Source: a virus
Length of the DNA: 64,000 nt
Strand: one strand, 5' to 3'
Virus record (IMG/VR): IMGVR_UViG_3300042511_000631
Span: 1 to 64,000 of that record
Shown here one piece after another: positions 31,975 through 41,422 of this stretch; the stretch's first letter is position 1; each line of letters opens with the position of its first letter. The notes below the pieces were generated by a model, which searched no databases, had not been told where the DNA came from, and saw nothing but the letters and a program-made list of their open reading frames with translations. The translations under genes and the position numbers were made by a program.

Positions 31975-32296
31975 CTTTGACGCGGTGGTATCTGACGCCG
32001 CATACTATCTAAATAAAGAGTTAACCCCTGAGCTTAAGACTGCCGCTAAACAAGCAGGCTGGCCAAAAGAAATTGTAGATGTGCTCTCAGTTCAATTTGA
32101 TGGCAAAGACGTCTATGTTGACTATCCGCCTCAGCTAGAATCACAAATTAACAATCTTACCTATGGCAATGGGCCGATCTCGCCAAACCCAGTCATCTTA
32201 CCTTTTCGTGCCCGTAGCTCAGAGACAGTAAAAAGCGTGTTAGCTAACCGCGTAGTTTCTAACCTGTTTCAGTTAGAGGAGGTCTTTGGTGAGTAA
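31958..32296 (+). CDS. neck-region hypothetical protein
   Basis: 112 residues from GTG 31958. Mixed alpha/beta (WPKEIVDVLSVQFDGKDVYVDYPP...). Position between head and sheath genes suggests a neck or tail-completion component. No family recognised. Confidence 0.6.
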   Translation: MSEPGDFDAVVSDAAYYLNKELTPELKTAAKQAGWPKEIVDVLSVQFDGKDVYVDYPPQLESQINNLTYGNGPISPNPVILPFRARSSETVKSVLANRVVSNLFQLEEVFGE

Positions 32297-32915
32297 TCCT
32301 TTTATTATTGCTGAAGACTTAGCCCTTAAGACCCACATAACTGGTCTTACTGTTTCAGATGAGAAAAACGCTGCCCGCGTAGTTAAAGTGTGGTTTGGCT
32401 ACCCTGACGTTGAAGTTCGCAGCCAAGACTTTCCTTTTATTACAATTGATCTAGTAGATGTTGTTCCAGCTAATGACCGCCAACACCAAGGGCTAGTTAA
32501 TGACAGCGACTACCGTGGCACTATTGCTCCAATTGCAAATAAATCATTTACTTACGAAATGCCCGTAGCTTACGATTTGGTATACCAAGTCACTAGCTAC
32601 TGCCGCCACCCGCGGCACGATCGAACTCTTATGTACAAGCTGGCAGATAAATTTCCCTCAAAGTACGGCAAGTTAGCTGTGCCTAATTTCTTAGGCACCG
32701 AGACAGGCTACCGAAGCATGTTCCTTGATGGGTTTGTAAAAAGAGACGCAGTGGATGGAGAAACCGGTAACCGCCGTCTTCTCCGAAACGTCTACATGGT
32801 TAGAGTGATAAGTGAAATGACTCCAAGTCAAGCCGCTTCATCAGTCTGGGCAGTAGATACCGTCTTGATTAACGCTACTACCGCGAGCATCCCGATCCAA
32901 TACAAGCCGGTCTAA
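32289..32915 (+). CDS. tail terminator / neck-type protein
   Basis: 208 residues from GTG 32289, with GAGGAGG 8 nt upstream. The segment FPFITIDLVDV...MPVAYDLVYQVTSYCRHPRHDRTLMYKL resembles proteins that cap tails or join neck to sheath in myoviruses, judged by position directly before the sheath gene. Confidence 0.6.
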   Translation: MSNPFIIAEDLALKTHITGLTVSDEKNAARVVKVWFGYPDVEVRSQDFPFITIDLVDVVPANDRQHQGLVNDSDYRGTIAPIANKSFTYEMPVAYDLVYQVTSYCRHPRHDRTLMYKLADKFPSKYGKLAVPNFLGTETGYRSMFLDGFVKRDAVDGETGNRRLLRNVYMVRVISEMTPSQAASSVWAVDTVLINATTASIPIQYKPV

Positions 32916-32953
32916 CATATGAAACCTACGAATAACTTAAAGGAGACAAACTA

Positions 32954-34462
32954 ATGCCTTTCCAACGCCCTGGGGTATACGTTCAAGAAACGTTAAACCC
33001 TGTTCAATCAACCACTGGTCCTAACTCGGATTCAGTCGGTGCTTTTATTGGTGCTAACGACCGCGGTCCAACCACCCCAACTTTAATCACATCATGGAGC
33101 GATTACGTTAACAAGTTTGGTAGCTGGAACGTTTCAGCCTCAAACAACCTTCCGCTTGCTGCTTACATGTTCTTTTCTAACGGCGGAAGCAAAGCATACT
33201 TTGCTCGCGTAACAGCCTCAGCTGTTTCGGCTACACGTACTCTTGTTGACCGTGCGGCTACACCGTTAAACACCCTTACCGTAAGTGCTGCTAACGCAGG
33301 CGCATGGGGTAACAACATCAATATCTCTGTTTCAGACTCTACGAGCACTGGTCTATTTGATATCTCTGTTTACTACAACGGCAGCACCGATGCGTTTTTA
33401 GTAGAGCGTTATACAGACCTTTCAATGGCTGCTACTAATGCTCGATACGCCCCAACTGTAGTAAATGCAGGTTCTTTGTACATTACTTTGGGAGATCTTG
33501 GTTCAGCCACTGTTGGTACTTCTAAGAACCCAGCAGTTATCACAAACCAAGCTTTGGCTTCAGGAGCTAACGGCTCAGCGATTACTGCAGTCTCTTCCTA
33601 TTCAGTATTTGACACAGTTAACCAGTCTTTAATTTTAAATGTGCCTGGCTTTACTGATGCAACTACTGTAAACGCAGCAATTGCTTATGCGGATGCTCGC
33701 CAAGACGTGTTTGTTGTGATTGATGGCTCTGGTCTACCTGTTGGTGACGCAGTTACATCTAGCACTCAATTAAACTTAGCTTCTACCTACACCGCATCAT
33801 CTTATGCTGCTGTGTACTACCCGCCAATTACAATCTCTGACCCTACAGGTGGCGTCGGCTCAGCAACTGGGTCTACAAAAACTATCGGTGCAGGTGCAGC
33901 TGTTGTTGGTCTTTATTCAGCAACTGATGCCTCTCGTGGAGTTTACAAAGCACCTGCGGGTCTTCAAGCTCGTTTAGCGGGTGCCGTATCTGTAACACCT
34001 TTAACAAATGCTAATCTAGACAGCCTAAATAGCGCAGCTAAGCCTGTAAATGCTATTAAGTTTGTTCCAGGATCAGGCATTGTAGTAATGGGTGCTAAGA
34101 CACTTAAGGCTGGATATATTGACAAGTACATCCCTGTCCGCCGCACACTTATCTATTTGCGTAAAGCTCTTACAGACCTTACTGAGTTTGCAATTTTTGA
34201 GCCAAATGACCCAGCGCTATGGCGCCGTTTGAACGCAACTGTTAGCAGCTTCTTGACTAATTTCTGGTCACAAGGCGGTCTTGCTGGAACAACTCCGGCA
34301 AGCGCGTTCTTTGTAAAAGTGGATAGCACTAACAACCCACAACCATCAATTGACAATGGCGAAGTTAACCTTGAAATTGGTGTGGCCCTTCAGCGTCCAG
34401 CTGAATTCGTAATTATCAAGATCGGCCAGTTTGACGGTGGAACCACCGTTACTGTTGCGTAA
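32954..34462 (+). CDS. tail sheath protein
   Basis: 502 residues. The start PFQRPGVYVQETLNPVQ...VGAFIGANDRGP and the C-terminal R..IYLRKALTDLTEFAIFEPNDPALWRRLNATVSSFL...QGGLAG block are hallmarks of contractile tail sheaths. Insertion domains fill the middle. It shows that this phage has a contractile tail. Strong RBS AAAGGAGA; the tube gene follows after 15 nt. Confidence 0.95.
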   Translation: MPFQRPGVYVQETLNPVQSTTGPNSDSVGAFIGANDRGPTTPTLITSWSDYVNKFGSWNVSASNNLPLAAYMFFSNGGSKAYFARVTASAVSATRTLVDRAATPLNTLTVSAANAGAWGNNINISVSDSTSTGLFDISVYYNGSTDAFLVERYTDLSMAATNARYAPTVVNAGSLYITLGDLGSATVGTSKNPAVITNQALASGANGSAITAVSSYSVFDTVNQSLILNVPGFTDATTVNAAIAYADARQDVFVVIDGSGLPVGDAVTSSTQLNLASTYTASSYAAVYYPPITISDPTGGVGSATGSTKTIGAGAAVVGLYSATDASRGVYKAPAGLQARLAGAVSVTPLTNANLDSLNSAAKPVNAIKFVPGSGIVVMGAKTLKAGYIDKYIPVRRTLIYLRKALTDLTEFAIFEPNDPALWRRLNATVSSFLTNFWSQGGLAGTTPASAFFVKVDSTNNPQPSIDNGEVNLEIGVALQRPAEFVIIKIGQFDGGTTVTVA

Positions 34463-34477
34463 AGGAGAAAATAAATA

Positions 34478-35074
34478 ATGACAAGCAGCGTTATCAATCG
34501 CTTTTCAACGATTGCAACCGACCCGTTACGCAGTTTTCGGTTTTATGCGGAATTTACTGCGGCGGGTGAGACCCAGTTTGACAACAAAATCACCAGTGGT
34601 TTCACTGGCGGTTTTACAAATATCAGTGGTTTAAACATCACTACTCAGTCAATCCAATACCGTGAGGGTGGCTACAACACCACTGTTCACCAGATCCCAG
34701 GAATGACAACTTTTAGCCCAATTACGCTACAACGTGGTGTGTTAGCCGGTAACGACCAAGCTATCACTTGGATGCGTGGTTTATTTGCTGCCTCAAGCGG
34801 TGACGGACTCGACACCGGAACTAATAAGACTTTCCGCGTAAACGTGGATATCTATGTAATGGATCACCCAAACGCAAATGCGGCATCTACCAACCTCCCA
34901 AAAATGAAGTTCACGGTACACAACGCATGGCTTACTGGTCTAAACTACACAGATCTAAACGCAAATGATGGATCTCTTTTCTTTGAATCAATGCAGCTAG
35001 TCCATGAAGGATTAACTGTAGCCTTTACCAAAACAACTGCTGGTAAAGAATTTGAAGCAAACCGCGAGCAGTAA
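34478..35074 (+). CDS. tail tube protein (gp19-like)
   Basis: 198 residues. DPLRSFRF.AEF near the N-terminus, a GLNITTQSIQYREGGYNTTVHQIPGMTTFSPITLQRG block and a W..GLNYTDLNANDGSLFFESMQLVHEGL end match the contractile-tail tube family (T4 gp19-like). It polymerises into the inner tail tube. It lies directly after the sheath gene. Confidence 0.93.
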   Translation: MTSSVINRFSTIATDPLRSFRFYAEFTAAGETQFDNKITSGFTGGFTNISGLNITTQSIQYREGGYNTTVHQIPGMTTFSPITLQRGVLAGNDQAITWMRGLFAASSGDGLDTGTNKTFRVNVDIYVMDHPNANAASTNLPKMKFTVHNAWLTGLNYTDLNANDGSLFFESMQLVHEGLTVAFTKTTAGKEFEANREQ

Positions 35075-35106
35075 TCTAACCGACTAACTATTTAGGAGTA
35101 TAAATC

Positions 35107-35901
35107 GTGACTGAAATAATCACAGACGCAGAACTTGTATCAAAATTTGCCGCACAGGCGATGGAGGAGCCCGAGAAAGTTATTGAAACTCGGGCACCTT
35201 CAGAGTCAGAAGTAGATCTACCGGGAGGTTTCATTGGAGTCAACCGCGAAGTGATTTTAACCGCTGAGGTTAGAGAGTTAAACGGAATGGATGAAGAGTT
35301 GATCGCTAAAGCGGGATCTTCAGCTAAAGCCTTTAACGTTCTTCTTCAGCGCGGGTTAGTAAAACTAGGTTCAGAAGATGTGACTAAGGATCAAATTGAT
35401 AGCCTGTTATCAGGTGACCGCGACGCCATCCTTATCGCTATCCGACGAGCAACCTTTGGAAACACTCTAGATCTAAACATTAACTGCCCTAGCTGTAACG
35501 CCCCGCAAACTACAAGTATTGACCTTGTAGACGATGTTCCAGTTAAGCGGTTAGAGGATCCAATTGCGGATCGAACATTCTATGTAGAGACAAAGAAAGG
35601 CCCGGTGGGAGTTGCTCTTCCAACGGGAGTAGTTCAAAAGCGTCTTGTAGACAACATGGATAAAAGCATTGCTGAGATGAACACTGTTCTACTAGCTGGT
35701 TGTATTTTATCTGTTAATGGTTCTCCATCTTCAGGCGCTTCAACCGCTTTAGCTTTAGGAATGGCTGATAGAACAAAAGTTCTTGACGCAATTACTGATC
35801 GTAACCCAGGCCCACGCCTTGGGGAGGTGAAGAAAGCTTGTCAGGCATGTAATGAGGATATTGAACTCCCATTAAGTTTGACAGATTTGTTTCGCTTATA
35901 G
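35107..35901 (+). CDS. baseplate/tail assembly protein (T4 gp26-like), zero-frame product
   Basis: 264 residues from GTG 35107 (TAGGAG upstream). Residues about 95-150 (DRDAILIAIRRATFGNTLDLNINCPSCNAPQ) and the end (CQACNEDIELPLSLTDLF) fit the T4 baseplate/tail assembly chaperone-like family and include two CxxC pairs that could bind zinc. The frame ends TTT-CGC-TTA-TAG. An open +1 frame without any start codon follows, so a longer frameshifted product is likely, as in many tail assembly chaperones. Confidence 0.82.
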   Translation: MTEIITDAELVSKFAAQAMEEPEKVIETRAPSESEVDLPGGFIGVNREVILTAEVRELNGMDEELIAKAGSSAKAFNVLLQRGLVKLGSEDVTKDQIDSLLSGDRDAILIAIRRATFGNTLDLNINCPSCNAPQTTSIDLVDDVPVKRLEDPIADRTFYVETKKGPVGVALPTGVVQKRLVDNMDKSIAEMNTVLLAGCILSVNGSPSSGASTALALGMADRTKVLDAITDRNPGPRLGEVKKACQACNEDIELPLSLTDLFRL

Positions 35902-36049
35902 CACTACTGAGTACGAAGGCATTTTAAATGAGTACGAAGTACTTACTAGAACGTTTACAGGATGGACATTGACAGAGATCCGCGCATTATCAGTTAGAGA
36001 ACGATATAACTGGTTAGAGCGGGCTCAAAGACACACGGGAAGGAAATAA
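35894..36049 (+). CDS. +1 frameshift extension of the tail assembly protein
   Basis: The +1 frame opens after a TGA near 35877 and runs to TAA 36047-36049. It encodes AYSTTEYEGILNEYEVLTRT, FTGWTLTEIRALSVRERY and NWLERAQRHTGRK in sequence. No ATG, GTG or TTG precedes the conserved-looking part, which resembles the C-termini of such tail assembly proteins. The proposed site is TTTC at 35890-35893, where tRNA-Phe can move from UUU to UUC. The product would be join(35107..35892, 35894..36049). A sequencing-type indel is an alternative. Confidence 0.65.
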   Translation, partial: AYSTTEYEGILNEYEVLTRTFTGWTLTEIRALSVRERYNWLERAQRHTGRK

Positions 36050-36052
36050 CAA

Positions 36053-38119
36053 ATGGCAGATCCAAAGAGCGTCATTGTTGAAATAAAGAACGGCCTTTCC
36101 GACGTCCGTCAACAAATGAACTTGCTTAAGCAAGATACCGCGGCGTGGGTTAACAGTTTAGGCTCTGGTGTTTCCAAACTCTCTGGTGCTGGAGGCGGCT
36201 CAAGCGGTGGGGGCTCTACAGTAGCCTCTGAACCAAAATTTACCCCACCCGCTTCTCAGACTGGCGGAGGTGGCGGAGGTTCCGCCCCGTACCAACCTAT
36301 GGGTGGAAACCTTGTAGCTAAGAACCCATCTTTTAACCCACCAGCAGGCGGGGATGACGGCGGTGGCGGTGGCGGTGGAGGCGGCGCAGGTGGCGGGTAC
36401 ACCGGTAACACTAGCTTAACTAAATATTTAACAGAAAACGCAGCAGCCGGGTTCTTATACTCAGCTGCGTTAACTTCTGGAATGTTGGACCAACCCGGTG
36501 AAACTGTTGAAGCCCAGTTGTTAATGAAACGAACCGCTTATTTTAATGACAAGTCTTATAACAACATTCGCGATCTTCAATCAAGCCTTGGTAAAAAAGG
36601 AACTATTAAAGATAAGATGGATGTTTCGCGTGGTCTTGCTTCTGCGCAAAGCATTGGTGTTACCGGTCCAAACGTAACTCAAGGATCTAAAGGCATGGGT
36701 AGTGTAGCTGAAGGCGTAGCTGCAACCTCAAATCTTTTGCCTGGAGCTGGTTTTGAAGGCACAATGCGAGCTTTCTCGTCTATGCAGCAAGCTAGAAACG
36801 TAAACATGCTCCGCGGTATTGGTATCCAACTCCGCGATGAAAATGGAAATTTAACGCCTCCAGATAAAATTATTGACAGCCTTTGGAAAAAGATTGTTCA
36901 TGATTACCAACAAGCTTATGGCTCAGGGTCAATGCCAAAAGAACGCGAATTGCTTATTGGTATGCAGCCAGGTAACTCTATTGACTCAATGCTTGATATG
37001 TATTTTGGCAATGACCCAATGGCAAAACAACTTATTGCTAATGGTCTTTTGTACAAGGCAAAAACTGGCGGCGGCGCTATTGATAAAACTAAATTAACAG
37101 CCATGGGCGCCACCACAGAAGCAGTAGGTGCGTTTAGCCGTAGAAATGCTGCCGCTGGAACCCAATTAGGGCTTACCGCAAATGCTGGAGCATCGGGCTA
37201 CACAACAGCTGCAAACGCAATTGCTAACATTAGCGAAAACATATCTTCAAATGAAACTTTGTTAAAAGCCCTTCAAAAAACAACAGAAATTAATGCGCAA
37301 GTTGTTACTGTATTAGGGGCAGTAAACGGAACATTAGCAAAAGCGTTAGGCGCTCTTACCGGTATAGGCGGAAAATTAGGTCTTGGACTTGGGTTTGCTG
37401 GTTTAGCGGGGTTAGGTGTTGCTGGATTGGTAACTACTTCAGGGGATGACACTTCTGGTGCAAGTGACACCGCTCCTAGTGGTGGAGGCAGTTCTGGCAG
37501 CTCGGGCGCAAGCGGAGTCGGCCTCAGCAAAAATCCAAAAGCTGGACAAAAGTCTTTTGCTTTAGCTTTGCTAAGAAAATTAGATATTAAACCTACACAA
37601 ACCGCAATTGACGCACTTATGGCATGGCAACAAAGAGAGGGCGGTCACTGGAAAAATAGTGCGACGTACAACCCTCTGAACACTATGCTGCAAAAAGATG
37701 GATCCGTTAACTACATGTCTGGGCAAGAAGGAAAGGGCGTTCAAGCTTACATGTCTTTGGATCAAGGAATTGATGCTACAGCCGATACTCTTACTGGAAA
37801 AAGCTCTAAATCTCGAGGCTACGACAGAGTTATTTCAGCTTTAAAATCTGGCGATCAAACGGATATATACGCAGCAATTTTAGCTACTGAATGGGTTGGA
37901 AGAAACGAAGTTGACAGTGAAGGGAACCGAACAGGTGCCAACTACTCCTACAAAGGTTTTAAAGGGTTTAAGTCGACGACGGACGAGGGAAAAACCTACA
38001 ACATGGGCGGTGTTACCTTTAACATTGTCGGTACTGGAAAATCTGCGGATGAGCTTTACAAAGAATTTAAAACTTTAATGGATGCGGAAGAGCGGAAAGC
38101 ACAGGCGGCCAACGGATGA
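36053..38119 (+). CDS. tape measure-type protein with muralytic domain
   Basis: 688 residues. The N-terminal helical region is followed by Gly/Ser-rich linkers (about 45-125), a long helical part, a hydrophobic stretch (GIGGKLGLGLGFAGLAGLGVAGL, near 440) and a C-terminal lysozyme-like domain: IDALMAWQQREGGHWKNSATYNPLNTM (about 515-541), with a Glu in the catalytic position. Position between tail assembly and baseplate genes fits the tape measure protein, carrying cell-wall hydrolase activity for DNA entry. It is short for a long-tailed myovirus. Confidence 0.75.
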   Translation: MADPKSVIVEIKNGLSDVRQQMNLLKQDTAAWVNSLGSGVSKLSGAGGGSSGGGSTVASEPKFTPPASQTGGGGGGSAPYQPMGGNLVAKNPSFNPPAGGDDGGGGGGGGGAGGGYTGNTSLTKYLTENAAAGFLYSAALTSGMLDQPGETVEAQLLMKRTAYFNDKSYNNIRDLQSSLGKKGTIKDKMDVSRGLASAQSIGVTGPNVTQGSKGMGSVAEGVAATSNLLPGAGFEGTMRAFSSMQQARNVNMLRGIGIQLRDENGNLTPPDKIIDSLWKKIVHDYQQAYGSGSMPKERELLIGMQPGNSIDSMLDMYFGNDPMAKQLIANGLLYKAKTGGGAIDKTKLTAMGATTEAVGAFSRRNAAAGTQLGLTANAGASGYTTAANAIANISENISSNETLLKALQKTTEINAQVVTVLGAVNGTLAKALGALTGIGGKLGLGLGFAGLAGLGVAGLVTTSGDDTSGASDTAPSGGGSSGSSGASGVGLSKNPKAGQKSFALALLRKLDIKPTQTAIDALMAWQQREGGHWKNSATYNPLNTMLQKDGSVNYMSGQEGKGVQAYMSLDQGIDATADTLTGKSSKSRGYDRVISALKSGDQTDIYAAILATEWVGRNEVDSEGNRTGANYSYKGFKGFKSTTDEGKTYNMGGVTFNIVGTGKSADELYKEFKTLMDAEERKAQAANG

Positions 38120-39156
38120 GTCCTATCTTAGAACCATTAGACAACCCGCTAGTTGTAGCAACTTCAGCTACTAAAGCGGAGATTGCTGCTGCTGAAGCAA
38201 TTGAGCGTTGGAAACAAAATGAGTTAATTAGAACCGTATCGGAAGATATCGCAAATCAAACTCAATCTAGCTCTATATACAATGGTGCTGCGTTCCTAGC
38301 AACACAAGATAAGCCTAACTCAACGCAATCTTCTGCTATTGAGTACACGGGTACCCCTACCCCAATTGATTACAAGTTTAACTTGCCTCCGCACACTTGG
38401 AGCTTACCCCTGCGCCCAGGCGAAATTGAGCCAGAAATTGTGGGCTCTAGTACCGTTTACACAAATGATTCTTTCCATGGTTTCCGCCGTGGTCGCATTT
38501 GGTACTGGCAAACATCGGCTGATATCAGCAAAACTACTAGCGATAACTCTGCTGCTACCAGCGGAGCTGAGAAGCTATTACTTGACCGCAACTACGGCTT
38601 CCAGTTCCTATGGAACCCTGATGCTATCTCAGTAAACGTCTCTAGAAACATGGACATAACCCCAAACAGCGCCGATACTCTCCGCGTTGTAGCTGGTGTT
38701 TTTCCTGGTCAAGAAACCGTTTCTTTAACTATTGTTCTAGACCGCACTAATGACTTTGCTTACGCTAAAGCTACCGGTACTGGGGCCGCGGAGTACTACA
38801 CCGCAGGATTCCCATTAGCGGCAAAACAAGATTTTAATACACAACTAAAAACATTGTTAGAGCAAGGAACAATGGCGGACTTAGAATACCTTTTCCGCGC
38901 TATTAACGGTTCTGGCTCCGGAGACAAGCAGTGGACAACACTTTTAGGAAAGAAAACAGCAAACGTTGGTTACTTACAACCGACATTGCTTGGTGTGGCT
39001 CTTGGCCCAGATACCCAAAACAACTTGTCATATGTAGGTTGGATTTCTAACTTATCTATGAACCATACTGCCTTTACCCAAACTATGATCCCTCTAAGAA
39101 CAACAGTAACCATCTCACTCGAGTGCTTCTCTGGCTCAGGAATTACGGCGGGTTAA
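38116..39156 (+). CDS. baseplate/tail protein
   Basis: 346 residues, overlapping the previous gene by 4 nt. The C-terminal half (GFQFLWNPDAISVNVSRNMDITP...VSLTIVLDRTNDF...YVGWISNLSMNHTAFTQTMIPLRTTVTISLECF) is typical of the protein coded just before the LysM/gp53 gene in phage baseplates and may link tube and hub. The specific role is inferred from context. Confidence 0.7.
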   Translation: MSPILEPLDNPLVVATSATKAEIAAAEAIERWKQNELIRTVSEDIANQTQSSSIYNGAAFLATQDKPNSTQSSAIEYTGTPTPIDYKFNLPPHTWSLPLRPGEIEPEIVGSSTVYTNDSFHGFRRGRIWYWQTSADISKTTSDNSAATSGAEKLLLDRNYGFQFLWNPDAISVNVSRNMDITPNSADTLRVVAGVFPGQETVSLTIVLDRTNDFAYAKATGTGAAEYYTAGFPLAAKQDFNTQLKTLLEQGTMADLEYLFRAINGSGSGDKQWTTLLGKKTANVGYLQPTLLGVALGPDTQNNLSYVGWISNLSMNHTAFTQTMIPLRTTVTISLECFSGSGITAG

Positions 39157-39158
39157 AA

Positions 39159-39440
39159 ATGGCTATCTATCGCGGATCTCGTTACGAGTACTCAACTGTT
39201 GACTACTTTTCAACTACGGTAGAGGGTGCCGATGAGCCTGTCGTTTTTTACAGCTTTTCGGATCTTGGGTATGTTCGCTACTGGCAACACACGTATGTAG
39301 AAGGCGAACGTTTAGACCAGATTGCGTATAAGTACTACCAACGCCCTCAATTCTGGTGGATCATCCCTGAGTACAACCCGGAAATTACAGACTTAAACAA
39401 CATTCCCGCGGGAACCGTTTTAAGAGTGCCAAATGTTTAA
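39159..39440 (+). CDS. LysM/gp53-like baseplate wedge protein
   Basis: 93 residues from ATG 39159. The region EGERLDQIAYKYYQRPQFWWIIPEYNPEITDLNNIPAGTVLRVP is a LysM-type module of the T4 gp53/gpX family. It is a small baseplate component joining tube and wedge. It overlaps the next gene by 8 nt. Confidence 0.85.
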   Translation: MAIYRGSRYEYSTVDYFSTTVEGADEPVVFYSFSDLGYVRYWQHTYVEGERLDQIAYKYYQRPQFWWIIPEYNPEITDLNNIPAGTVLRVPNV

Positions 39441-40779
39441 TTACATAAAGGTAAACTTCCCTGACTCAGATATACAACCAGAGGTTGTTTACTCTGCCAC
39501 TATCTCTCAAAGCCGGTTTGCCCACGAAACCGCGGTAGTAAAATTTAGAGACTGGAACGTTCAATACGACATCGTAGCTCCAGGCACACCTGTCCAACTA
39601 ACCCTTTATGGCATGAAAAACCGTAGAGAGTTTTATGGCTATGTGCACCACATTACCCCTGACCAAAGCCCAGGAAAAAACTTTACAGAAGTTGTAATTA
39701 TTGGGGCATCTTTTCCCATGAAACAACAATCTCAAACTATTTATAAAAACACTACAGCTGATCAAGTCATTCAGTCAATTGCTACAAAATACAATTTTGT
39801 TGCCTATACCGTTCCGCATCCACGCATTTACCCACAGGTGTCCCAAGCTGGCCACACTGATTGGGAATTTATGGTCCGTTTAGCTATGCAATCTGGGTAC
39901 TCTTTGCGTACAGAGAACACCGAACTTTATTTTCAACCCGTTATGGACGACTTTACAAATTACAGAGAAAGCGCCCCTAAGTTTATTATGCGACAAGCCA
40001 CCGATCCGGACGGCTCAACCATTTACTCTTTTAAACCTATTATTGGTGAGTCATTAGACTTTAAGGACTCAACTAAAGCGGCTGTTGCAATCAGCGGCGT
40101 AAATCAAAATGATGGCACTAGAATGGCCATTACCACTCAAATTAGAAATATTAAAACTAGAAAAAAGCAACAAATTGAGTTTTTTGACAAATTTGATACT
40201 TCTGTAGTCGCATCAGATATTCAAACAGCTAGCTTTGAAGCAAAAGCTGCTGAAGACAAAAACTACTTTCCATATCGAGCTACTGTAGAAGTTTTAGGCG
40301 ACCCTACCTTGCGCCCAGACTTGCCTGTATTTTTAGAGGGCATCGGGGACAACTATTCTGGTTACTGGGTCATTTTAAATACAGAGCATAAGATTATTGA
40401 AACTGAGCGGAATCAACAGACCTACACAACTGTGTTAACTGTAGGTATTGACTCTTTAGGCGCCGCTGCGTCGTGGAGTGACAACAAGACAATAAACTCC
40501 CCTGACTACATTCCGCGTAGAAAAATTATTCCGGGCGTAAAACAAACAAAGGTTGTTCCCGCTACCGCCTTAAACACCGTATCTCCTGCTGCGAGTCCTC
40601 AGCTAAAAAGCAGCTTTGGAACTTTACAAAATAGATCAAAGCCAAGCCTTAACCGCCGAGATCAATCCCCAACAGTTTGGAAGAGCACTACCTCTTCGCT
40701 TAATAACATAATTGTAGAAACTAAAAAGTCTCCAATTATCCTTGATCGGTTGCTAAAACGAGCGGCGTCTAACTTATGA
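39433..40779 (+). CDS. baseplate hub protein (gpD/gp27-like)
   Basis: 448 residues. VQLTLYGMKNRREFYGYVHHITPDQS and the SIATKYNF....VPHPRIYPQVSQAGHTDWEFMVRLAMQSGYSLRTENTELYF block are typical of late-control gpD/VgrG-type hub proteins that form the trimeric hub around the spike. The Pro/Lys-rich C-terminal 90 residues are probably extended. Overlap with the next gene is 4 nt. Confidence 0.85.
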   Translation: MFNYIKVNFPDSDIQPEVVYSATISQSRFAHETAVVKFRDWNVQYDIVAPGTPVQLTLYGMKNRREFYGYVHHITPDQSPGKNFTEVVIIGASFPMKQQSQTIYKNTTADQVIQSIATKYNFVAYTVPHPRIYPQVSQAGHTDWEFMVRLAMQSGYSLRTENTELYFQPVMDDFTNYRESAPKFIMRQATDPDGSTIYSFKPIIGESLDFKDSTKAAVAISGVNQNDGTRMAITTQIRNIKTRKKQQIEFFDKFDTSVVASDIQTASFEAKAAEDKNYFPYRATVEVLGDPTLRPDLPVFLEGIGDNYSGYWVILNTEHKIIETERNQQTYTTVLTVGIDSLGAAASWSDNKTINSPDYIPRRKIIPGVKQTKVVPATALNTVSPAASPQLKSSFGTLQNRSKPSLNRRDQSPTVWKSTTSSLNNIIVETKKSPIILDRLLKRAASNL

Positions 40780-41018
40780 CCTTTGACAAGCGTTTTTATG
40801 GACTATATAAAGGTATTGTTGTAGACAACAACGACCTAGAGTTGCGAAAGCGCCTTACGGTTAAGGTTCCTCAAGTAACTGGGGACGCTGTAACGGGTTG
40901 GGCCGAAGTCTGCATCAATGGTAGCGGGGTTACCGCGCCAAGTGTAAACGACGTTGTATGGATATCCTACATAGCAGGAGACCCTAATTTTCCAGTATGG
41001 ATAGGAGTAACTACATGA
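40776..41018 (+). CDS. OB-fold baseplate spike protein
   Basis: 80 residues: FYGLYKGIVVDNNDLELRKRLTVKVPQVTG...GWAEVCINGSG..APSVNDVVWISYIAGDPNFPVWIGV. This is the gp5/gpV-type OB-fold, here without lysozyme or needle domains. It should sit at the hub tip. It overlaps the neighbouring genes by 4 nt each. Confidence 0.85.
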   Translation: MTFDKRFYGLYKGIVVDNNDLELRKRLTVKVPQVTGDAVTGWAEVCINGSGVTAPSVNDVVWISYIAGDPNFPVWIGVTT

Positions 41019-41422
41019 TTGAAAAAGCAATAACGTTGCCTTTTTCCTTTGATTCAACCGGGGCGGTATCGCACTCAACGGATCAAAAGAAAATATTACA
41101 AGACCGCGTTGTTCTTGTGGTTATGACCAAATTAAGAGAACGAGTAATGCGTCCTACATTTGGCAGCGAAGCTAGTAACTCATTGTTTGAGAACGTAGAC
41201 TCAGCCGCAAATATGATCCGTCAAACTATTGGCGCGGCGTTCTCTAATTGGCTAAAAGGTTTACTTTTGACCAACGTTGAAATTTATGTAGATCCTTCTG
41301 AAGGCTATTTAATTGCGGAAGTGTTCTATAAGATTGATCTACAAGAGAATGAGCAAAGTGTAAGGATAAAAACGGCTATCCTTAGCCGAACAGGCGACGT
41401 ACTTCTGGAGGTAAATAACTAA
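41015..41422 (+). CDS. gp25-like baseplate wedge protein
   Basis: 135 residues from ATG 41015. LPFSFDSTGAVSHSTDQKKILQDRVVLVVMTKLRERVMRPTFGSE is the gp25/gpW wedge signature (the conserved R-M-P-FG turn). It nucleates sheath assembly and binds the gpJ-type wedge, whose gene follows with a 1-nt overlap. Confidence 0.9.
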   Translation: MIEKAITLPFSFDSTGAVSHSTDQKKILQDRVVLVVMTKLRERVMRPTFGSEASNSLFENVDSAANMIRQTIGAAFSNWLKGLLLTNVEIYVDPSEGYLIAEVFYKIDLQENEQSVRIKTAILSRTGDVLLEVNN

